37,346 nt of DNA from Cryomorphaceae bacterium (GTDB lineage: Bacteria; Bacteroidota; Bacteroidia; Flavobacteriales_D; Crocinitomicaceae). Below are positions 31,160 to 37,346 of this stretch, piece by piece; the stretch's first letter is position 1, and every line of letters begins with the position of its first letter. The position numbers were made by a program, and so were the translations under genes. The DNA lies in contig JAIXXP010000091.1 of assembly GCA_027490665.1 (NCBI GenBank), positions 1 through 37,346 on the forward strand. The letters run 5' to 3'. The notes beneath the pieces were generated by a model, which was given only the letters and a program-made list of their open reading frames with translations, made no database searches and was not told the DNA's origin.

Positions 31160-34100
31160 CTAGTTGAAATCGAAAGTAGCAAGATCAAGTTCTTCATCTA
31201 CCACAGACAAGCGGCGGGTTACCTCGCGTTTGACTTCATAAGGAGTGCCGTAGTATTGATAAAACTGAACCGTCAGTATGGCCTTCCCGCTCAAGGTTGG
31301 CCTGTGGTTTCCGTAGTAATGCGCCTGAATGCGATAGGTGCCTTTTGGTGCGTTGCGTATCAAATATTCTTCAGGTCCATAGCCTTGTGTAAAATCATTA
31401 GAAATACGCCCTCCGTTTGAAGTAAGCTTGTAGGAATACATGCATTTTTCTTGATTCGGTTCGGTTACCCAAAGATCAACATCGGTGTTGTCTGCGTCCC
31501 AGTTGAGCACAATCCGGATATCCATTGGCAACTGAACCAAGAAATATTCGGGAATACCTTTTGTGTCAATCTCTTTAGGATGCTGTGCAATCAAATGATT
31601 GATTTCATTGAGCGCAATGAGGTGAATGCCTTCAAAACGACCATCGTAACTTTGTTTCACCACTTTATAAAGCTGCTTCACTGCTTGGTTATAATTTCCC
31701 ATTTGAGCCAAAGCCAGACCGAAATCGCGGTAAGACTGCGGCTCCTCAGGACGCAAATCGATGACAGCCTTAAAGACGTCAATTGCCAACTTCTCCTCCT
31801 TTAGTTGCAAGAGCTTTTGAGCAAAGACGCGAAGCAAGGCGGCATCTTTAAGCTGCATTTCAGCCAAATTACTCAAAATGCGAATCGCTAATTGAGGCTG
31901 TTTCTTTTGTATAAAAAAGTCGCAAACATCGATGTAAAATGAGGGTTGTTCAGCGTACTTTTCGCGAAGTCTCAGATAACGTGCATAAGCTTGTGTGAGA
32001 GGAACTGTTCTGAGGTTTTTTAAATACGGTACTTTCGGATTCCAGCCCGCAACTGAAATTGTAGCACTTGGAGCAGTAGCTGCGCCAACTACAACTGAAG
32101 TTGCATTGGCCGACACTAGCGTGCTAAATGAGCCAACTGATGGCGTTGCCCAAGTATCATAACCCTGTATTGTTGATGCACTAGATGGCGACCAATTGTA
32201 AGTAGTGGCTCCGTTAGTGGTGAGGTTTAACTGCGTATTTCCTTCTTGTGCAACTTGCTCGACTTCCTCCTGTACAGGTGGTAGTGGCGCTGCTTCTTGT
32301 AAATCACCAGTTACTTCTACTGAACCAACGGTAAAGTTTGCCTCTTCCTTATACTGTTGTTTCTTGGTTTTTTTCCAGTACCAGTTTTGATAGTCTTTCC
32401 ACTCTTTTTTAATACGCTTGAGGTGCTGTTTTTCGGCTTTAACTTCGTCGAACTGAACCTTTGAAAGGGCTTTGAAGTATGCTTTTCTCATGGAGCGAGG
32501 CGGCACAATGCGAAACTCGAGGTAATCGGCCAGTGAGTCGAGTACCAACAAGGAACTCGCAGAACTCACGAGATCATATTTTAAGCCTAACGCACAAATA
32601 TCTTTCTGATAAACCTGAGGCTGTTCTTCCAATTTTTGAAGTTTGGCCAAGGCCCAGCGTTTGACTTGTGTTTGGCTGCCTTTTGAATGTTTATCCTGTT
32701 GCCATTCTATTCCTTGTTCAGATAACACCTGTTTGGAATTTAGCCCGAATTGCGCGGTCAATTTTTTTAAACGAGTTGGTGCTTTTACACTCACCATGAT
32801 GCATTGGCTGTTCGCAGCAAGTGGTGTGCAGTAATACTCCAAAAGTGCTTTGTCTTCTTTGAAACCTAAGAATTGTAAATAAGAACGTCTTAAGTACTTG
32901 AGTGCAGTGGTAACACTTTGTACGTTCAAATCGATTATGGCTCCATTTGATTGTTCTGCAAAGTGTCGCAGCAAACCCTTATCTGAAAGCTCACTCGAGA
33001 CAATGGGGAAAATTGGCGCCTGCCCTACTTTATTTGCGCGGTCACCTATGGTTTGAAGCCCATCAGAAAAAAGTAAGATTTCATCGCCTTTGAAGCGCCC
33101 AAAGTTGAGACAAGAGAGTGCAGAAGCGCCATCGTAGTGCTGTTTTTTGATCAAGGCTTCCAGCTCACTCACTTTACCATCTTGAACAAGAAAGCGATGT
33201 TGCGCAATGATTTCATGTGCAAAAAATACGAGTTCTAATTTGCCATTTTTGATCCATTTGAGATAAGACTGTAATAAAGCAAGTTCTTTATCGAGTTGAG
33301 CTGCAGTTCTCGATGCTGAAATATCCCAACAAACTGTCAAGCATTTGGGTGCCTTTTTACGTGCATACTTACGCGGCAAAGCTAAATTTGCATGAAGATA
33401 AAAAAAGTTACCTGCCCGACTTGCCGAGACTGCCGCTGTTGTTTTTAACGCTTGCTTGATACGGATGTGCTCATTTATGGCCTTATTACGGCTACTCCGT
33501 TTTTCCAACACCACAGGCATGCCATTTTGATAGCTAAGCGCCTTCAGGCTAAAAAATTCCACCGCTTGTTTGAGGCGAAGTGGTAGGTGATAAAAAGCCG
33601 TTGTAGCATTTTGCGGCAAAACAGCACTCACTTCAAAGGAAATCCGTTTTGTTGTTTTGGCAAATAAAGGAAAAACCCGCATTTTGAACAGGTTCCCCGC
33701 TACCTTCTCAATCAAGCCCGGATCAATGCCCTTTCTTACTGTAGCCTCATAAGCAATACGTGCTTGGTGTTTTTCAACCGCTACAGCGGGGCGCATTTCG
33801 CCATTCACCTCCAAGGCAAACGAGGTAATGGTTTGGTTGTCTTGTAAGGGAAACTCAAATTCTGCTTCGAGTTCACGTTCAAATTGATTATAAAACGTGA
33901 GCTCATAGCGCGTGCGCGCATAGCCGTTTTCTAAATAGGATATGATCTTTAATACTTTGATTTGAACCTGCTCGTTTTCTTCACCTTTGATTTTTAAACA
34001 CGGAATTTGCGAAGGGAGCGGTTTGTTTTCCTCGTTATCTATCAAGCCTGCTTTATCTTTGATGAGGCTACGATAGGGATCGATCACTTTTTTATTGGGA

Positions 34101-34171
34101 ATGATGGTCCACCAAATGCCGAGTGCAACGAAAGCTAAAAAAAGTAAGATGAGGTAAAATCTATTCTTCAT
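31160..34171 (-). CDS. VIT-vWA-TPR-YfaP-like multidomain membrane-anchored protein
   Basis: Product of 1003 residues. An N-terminal hydrophobic segment (YLILLFLAFVALGIWWTII) without a good cleavage site suggests an anchor with the rest in the periplasm. A VIT domain covers about 60-190 (ELTFYNQFERELEAEFEFPL, KHQARIAYEATVRKGIDPGL). A vWA domain follows with the MIDAS site DISAS at 283-287, DGAS near 348 and LLFSDG near 370. Residues about 635-700 are a low-complexity linker with LTTNGATTYNWSPSSAS, like PKD-type linkers of gliding-related proteins. TPR-like helices follow (LLRVFAQKLLQLKEEKLAID, RDFGLALAQMGNYNQAVKQL). The end, about 889-990, has LNWDADNTDVDLWVTEPNQE, matching DUF2135/YfaP. It may be an adhesion or assembly scaffold; the function is unknown. 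Confidence 0.87.
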   Translation of the reverse strand: MKNRFYLILLFLAFVALGIWWTIIPNKKVIDPYRSLIKDKAGLIDNEENKPLPSQIPCLKIKGEENEQVQIKVLKIISYLENGYARTRYELTFYNQFERELEAEFEFPLQDNQTITSFALEVNGEMRPAVAVEKHQARIAYEATVRKGIDPGLIEKVAGNLFKMRVFPLFAKTTKRISFEVSAVLPQNATTAFYHLPLRLKQAVEFFSLKALSYQNGMPVVLEKRSSRNKAINEHIRIKQALKTTAAVSASRAGNFFYLHANLALPRKYARKKAPKCLTVCWDISASRTAAQLDKELALLQSYLKWIKNGKLELVFFAHEIIAQHRFLVQDGKVSELEALIKKQHYDGASALSCLNFGRFKGDEILLFSDGLQTIGDRANKVGQAPIFPIVSSELSDKGLLRHFAEQSNGAIIDLNVQSVTTALKYLRRSYLQFLGFKEDKALLEYYCTPLAANSQCIMVSVKAPTRLKKLTAQFGLNSKQVLSEQGIEWQQDKHSKGSQTQVKRWALAKLQKLEEQPQVYQKDICALGLKYDLVSSASSLLVLDSLADYLEFRIVPPRSMRKAYFKALSKVQFDEVKAEKQHLKRIKKEWKDYQNWYWKKTKKQQYKEEANFTVGSVEVTGDLQEAAPLPPVQEEVEQVAQEGNTQLNLTTNGATTYNWSPSSASTIQGYDTWATPSVGSFSTLVSANATSVVVGAATAPSATISVAGWNPKVPYLKNLRTVPLTQAYARYLRLREKYAEQPSFYIDVCDFFIQKKQPQLAIRILSNLAEMQLKDAALLRVFAQKLLQLKEEKLAIDVFKAVIDLRPEEPQSYRDFGLALAQMGNYNQAVKQLYKVVKQSYDGRFEGIHLIALNEINHLIAQHPKEIDTKGIPEYFLVQLPMDIRIVLNWDADNTDVDLWVTEPNQEKCMYSYKLTSNGGRISNDFTQGYGPEEYLIRNAPKGTYRIQAHYYGNHRPTLSGKAILTVQFYQYYGTPYEVKREVTRRLSVVDEELDLATFDFN

Positions 34172-34214
34172 AAATATGCAAAAACAGGATAACGCAACTT
34201 AGACGTAAATCAAA

Positions 34215-34248
34215 CAAAAAAGCCGCTCTTTTGAAGCGGCTTTTTTTC
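34215..34248 (-). terminator. Rho-independent terminator after secDF
   Basis: On the minus strand AGCCGCT pairs with AGCGGCT around a short loop, with A residues before and a TTTTTTG tail after. It lies 18 bases beyond the secDF stop and before the promoter region of the VIT/vWA gene. A nearly symmetrical A/T flank means it could also work on the plus strand, but no gene ends there. Confidence 0.88.
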
Positions 34249-34265
34249 AAAAATATTTAAATCAA

Positions 34266-37262
34266 CTAAGCGCGTAGACGCTTAGAGAAGTCAAGTAAGA
34301 TTGGTGTGGCAACACATAAAGAAGAGTAAGTTCCGATGAGTACACCAACCAACAAGGCAAATAAGAAGCCTTTAATAGCAGTGCCACCAAAAATGAACAT
34401 GATCAAGACAACAACAAATAAGATCATTGAGGTATTGAAGGTTCTAGAAAGGGTTCTGTTCAAGGAGTTATTGATGATATCGCCATGGTTGTCTTCTGGC
34501 TTGCTTTTGCGTAGGTTCTCACGAATACGGTCAAATACAATGACGGTATCGTTCATAGAGTAACCGATTACAGTTAGAATTGCAGCGATAAATGCTTGGT
34601 TGACATCTAAAGTAAATGGTAGGTAACCATGTAATAAAGAGAAGATGGAGATAACGAAGAAAGCATCGTGAGCCAAACCAACAATGGCACCCAAGGAATA
34701 TTGCCAGTGTCCGAAACGGATGAGGATGTAAGCAAAGATAGCTAACAATGCAAGGGTGATGGCAATGGTAGAAGAGGTCCAGAGCTCACTAGAGATTGAT
34801 GCTGAAATAGCGCGTGCCTCTAGTACTTCGAAGTTGCCCATTTTGTCTTTACAAGCGCTCAGACCTTGTTTTAATTTAGCGTTTACTTCATCTGTGGCAC
34901 CGTCGTTATTGAGCAAATAGTTGGTCACGATTTCTACGTTGAAATCATTGGATTTGGTTTTGAGGTCAATAGAAGCAGGCTCGCCATTTTCAACAAATAC
35001 TTTAGTAAGTTCTTTGCGGATAGACTCGATGTCTGCTTTCTTTTCGAATTTAACAGCGAAGGTACGTCCACCTGTAAATTCGACACTTTGCTTGAGACCA
35101 CGCGTACTTAAAGAAATGATACCTGCAATTGTAACAACAATAGAGAATGCATAAAAGTATTTTCTTTTGCCCATCCAATCAAAATTGAAGTTTTGGAAAA
35201 GACCTTTAGAGTATTTGGTATTGAAACCAACTTCTTTGCCTTTTGACAACCAAGTATGGATAGCTAACTCGGCAATAACCATTGCAGAGAACATAGAGGT
35301 GAAAATACCAATGATAAGGGTTGTTGCAAATGATTCAATTTCACCTGTACCAAAAATTTTGAGGATGATAGCCACAAGTAAGTGGGTTACGTTTGCATCG
35401 ATGATAGAAGGTAGTGCTTTGCGGAAACCGGTATTGATGGCAGTTTCGGTATCGGCACCCAATGCTTGTTCTTCACGAACACGTTCAAAGATGAGGATGT
35501 TGGCATCCACGGCCGTACCAATAGTAAGTACAATACCTGCAATACCAGCCAAAGTAAGCACCGCTCCAAAAGAAGCGAGGGAACCAAAGATAAATATAAC
35601 GTTGACGATAAGTGCGATGTTGGCAGCCTGACCTGCTTTACCATAATAGAACATCATGTAAAGAAGTACGGCAAGGAAAGCTACACCGAAAGAGATGAGA
35701 CCTGCTTGTGAGTTTTCGGCACCAATGGTTGGCCCTACTTTTTGAAGGTCTTTAATGACACAAGGCACAGGAAGTGCACCGCCATTGAGTAGACCTGCGA
35801 GGTCTTCTGCTTCTTGGAAGGTAAAGCTACCAGAGATTTGTGTGTTGCCGTTTGTAATGGCGTTGATAACGCGTGGAGCGCTATAAACAACGCTATCCAT
35901 TGAGATGGCAATGATGCGGTCTTTGTTTTCTGTGGTCATGCGGCCCCATTCGTTGGCACCTTCGTCTGTCATGGAAAGACTTACGATAATGCTACCATCG
36001 GTTTGGTCGTAGTCAACTTTAGCGTTGTCTACGTGCTCGCCACGAACGCGTGCTTTTCCTGTATCAGGAATGCGGCATGCGTAAAGGAAATAAGCTGTTT
36101 TCTTAGATTTGTTGTCAATGCTTTCTGGCTTTGCAGACCACATGAATTTGAGATCTTGCGGGAAGGCAGCCTGAACGTCTTTGCGACGTAGAATAGCTTC
36201 TACTGCTGCTTTTTCATTGGCAGCAACATAACCCATGGCGTAACCACCTACAGGAACAACATACTCAGCCAAGCTCTTTTTAGAGGCATTGGACATTGTT
36301 TTTTGTGTATTCGTGGTCGTTGTTTGTACAGCTGTATCAGTAGTAACCCCTGTTGAATCAGCTAGTGTATCAGCTTCGAGAGCCAAATCATCGATAAGAA
36401 TTTCATTGGTTTTGCTTAAGCGCGCTGCCTCTTGCCATTGCATTTGAAGTTGCTCAGGCATGTATGTTTCATAGAACTCGAGGTTGGCTGTAGAGCGGAT
36501 TTTGCGCGAAACGGTTTCTTCGTCTTGTACACCTGGAAGTTCGATGTAAAGGCGGTTGGTCGCGAGGTCTCGTTGGATATTTGGTTGTGCAACACCAAAT
36601 TGGTTGATACGACGACCAATGATGTCTTCGATGCCTTTCATGGATGAAGCAACGAGATCACGGAGGTAGTTTTCAACTTGTGCATCGGTCGTTTTGATAC
36701 CGATAGACTCTCCTTTAATGACATAACTCAACGGGAGAGAACCGTTTGCTTTTTTGTAGGCCTCGATGAATGTTGCAATGAAGTCACCACCGTTTTTATT
36801 GTATGTTGCAACAGCGCGGTTGAATGGTTTTGTAAATTTAGGGTCTGTAACGCTTTTGACGTGGCCACGAATGAGGTCTGGGTAGGAGATTTCTACCGTT
36901 ACGCTCATCCCGCCAACGAGGTCAAGACCAAAGGCCAATGACATTTTCTTCACTTGCGCAAAAGTTGAGCCGAGCACAGGATACACTGGTTTCTCGCCTT
37001 TATCGCGGAGGATTTCATTAACGAATGCAGCTTTGGCAAGTTCTACTGCCTCTGGGTCGTTGAAATTAACTTCTCTACCGTTAGGAAGAATAGCACTACC
37101 ACCGTTGTTCTTGGCTTCATCGCGAAGCATTTTCACTTTAAGATCTGCTTCTTTTGCTGCTTTGTTTTCAACGTTGCTTGCTACCCAGGTAAAGGAAAGC
37201 TGATAGACGCAAACCGCAGTAAGAAGAATGGACAAGAACCAAAAAAATCCTTTTAAACGCAT
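34266..37262 (-). CDS. secDF: Fused protein-export protein SecDF
   Basis: Product of 998 residues, a natural fusion of SecD and SecF, as is usual in Bacteroidota. SecDF uses the proton gradient to pull preproteins through SecYEG. The SecD half has the first membrane helix (FFWFLSILLTAVCVYQLSFT), GLDLVGGMSVTVEISYPD near 115, IEDIIGRRINQFGVAQPNIQ and the P1 domain. Its five-helix block contains DANILIFERVREEQALGADT. The SecF half starts near 675 (DWMGKRKYFYAFSIVVTIAG) and has QSVEFTGGRTFAVKF, and DTVIVFDRIRENL near 910. A Thr/Ser-rich insert near residues 300-325 is the only unusual part. It is controlled by a consensus promoter and followed by a strong terminator, so it is monocistronic. It serves export of every signal-peptide protein in this window. 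Confidence 0.97.
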   Translation of the reverse strand: MRLKGFFWFLSILLTAVCVYQLSFTWVASNVENKAAKEADLKVKMLRDEAKNNGGSAILPNGREVNFNDPEAVELAKAAFVNEILRDKGEKPVYPVLGSTFAQVKKMSLAFGLDLVGGMSVTVEISYPDLIRGHVKSVTDPKFTKPFNRAVATYNKNGGDFIATFIEAYKKANGSLPLSYVIKGESIGIKTTDAQVENYLRDLVASSMKGIEDIIGRRINQFGVAQPNIQRDLATNRLYIELPGVQDEETVSRKIRSTANLEFYETYMPEQLQMQWQEAARLSKTNEILIDDLALEADTLADSTGVTTDTAVQTTTTNTQKTMSNASKKSLAEYVVPVGGYAMGYVAANEKAAVEAILRRKDVQAAFPQDLKFMWSAKPESIDNKSKKTAYFLYACRIPDTGKARVRGEHVDNAKVDYDQTDGSIIVSLSMTDEGANEWGRMTTENKDRIIAISMDSVVYSAPRVINAITNGNTQISGSFTFQEAEDLAGLLNGGALPVPCVIKDLQKVGPTIGAENSQAGLISFGVAFLAVLLYMMFYYGKAGQAANIALIVNVIFIFGSLASFGAVLTLAGIAGIVLTIGTAVDANILIFERVREEQALGADTETAINTGFRKALPSIIDANVTHLLVAIILKIFGTGEIESFATTLIIGIFTSMFSAMVIAELAIHTWLSKGKEVGFNTKYSKGLFQNFNFDWMGKRKYFYAFSIVVTIAGIISLSTRGLKQSVEFTGGRTFAVKFEKKADIESIRKELTKVFVENGEPASIDLKTKSNDFNVEIVTNYLLNNDGATDEVNAKLKQGLSACKDKMGNFEVLEARAISASISSELWTSSTIAITLALLAIFAYILIRFGHWQYSLGAIVGLAHDAFFVISIFSLLHGYLPFTLDVNQAFIAAILTVIGYSMNDTVIVFDRIRENLRKSKPEDNHGDIINNSLNRTLSRTFNTSMILFVVVLIMFIFGGTAIKGFLFALLVGVLIGTYSSLCVATPILLDFSKRLRA

Positions 37263-37293
37263 TTCTTGAATATTTGAATTTGAATTAAGGTTG

Positions 37294-37325
37294 CAAATAT
37301 AGGATTTTGGATCCTTAAATTCAAA
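37294..37325 (-). promoter_or_regulatory. Bacteroidota promoter for secDF (TTTG-N20-TATATTTG)
   Basis: On the minus strand TTTG (37322-37325) is followed after exactly 20 bases by TATATTTG (37294-37301). This is a textbook match to the phylum consensus. The expected start near 37288 gives a leader of about 26 bases before the ATG at 37262. Confidence 0.85.
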
Positions 37326-37346
37326 TAAAAAATCTAGGCTTCTTCT

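Noticed and set aside
31135..31168. Direct repeat CTAGTTGAA twice, 25 bases apart, at the convergence of two genes
   Set aside because: The repeat is nine bases long and one copy is part of a stop-codon region. No insertion element lies between them, so chance is sufficient.
34266..37262. Long open frames antisense to secDF, to the 839-residue TPR gene and to other genes
   Set aside because: They are shadows of strongly supported genes, with no signal peptides, known motifs or promoter boxes of their own.
1..37346. Mobile elements, CRISPR arrays, phage genes, tRNA or rRNA genes
   Set aside because: No transposase or integrase, no regularly spaced direct repeats, and no cloverleaf or rRNA-like stretch was seen. 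The window is dense with chromosomal genes.

Overview
This window is a compact stretch of a Bacteroidota chromosome, most likely from an aerobic, free-living member of the Flavobacteriales. Three things support that. Promoters carry the Bacteroidota -7 box TAnnTTTG (with TTTG about 20 bases upstream at the best ones) instead of sigma70 boxes. Three secreted proteins end in type IX secretion system (T9SS) C-terminal sorting domains, and one of them has SprB-type repeats. Several genes are Bacteroidota forms: fused SecDF, a short MenE, an endonuclease III without the iron-sulfur cysteines, and Rho with a long disordered insert. No transposon, prophage, CRISPR array, tRNA or rRNA gene was seen.

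Layout. 1-560: rpsO followed by the start of pnp, both on the minus strand, with a terminator between them and a consensus promoter upstream. 606-2182: a self-contained unit made of promoter, cobalamin riboswitch, one gene for a secreted BtuG-like beta-propeller with a T9SS domain, and a terminator. 2192-5077: phosphoribosyltransferase, murQ, an agmatinase-family enzyme and a small membrane protein. 5116-6904 (minus): a secreted repeat protein and an NlpC/P60 peptidase. 6955-10508: a catalytic M16 protease and its non-catalytic partner. 10584-12098: a BNR-repeat T9SS cargo. 12143-16394: dnaX, menE, a membrane J-protein and nth, all tightly packed. 16459-19298: dnaB and a conserved protein usually mislabelled asparagine synthetase B. 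19407-21598: rho and a small membrane protein. 21602-25491 (minus): a large TPR/coiled-coil secreted protein, then mpl. 25534-27920: an FAD oxidoreductase and a DUF2452 protein, convergent with yaaA. 28001-31111: a 1036-residue T9SS cargo with SprB-like repeats. 31160-34171 (minus): a VIT/vWA/TPR/YfaP-like protein. 34266-37325 (minus): secDF with its promoter.

The most notable points are these. (1) A B12 riboswitch controls only one gene, and its product looks like the BtuG cobalamin-binding propeller re-equipped for T9SS export. (2) dnaX is split at a run of ten A residues that contains the E. coli dnaX slippery heptamer in register. The zero frame stops at once to give a gamma-like protein, and a -1 shift gives a full tau-like protein. 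(3) Four genes, including dnaX and dnaB, have the -7 box exactly four bases before the ATG, which implies leaderless or nearly leaderless mRNAs. MurQ and Mpl, in separate operons, both belong to peptidoglycan recycling. SecDF supplies Sec export, the first step for all the secreted proteins here.
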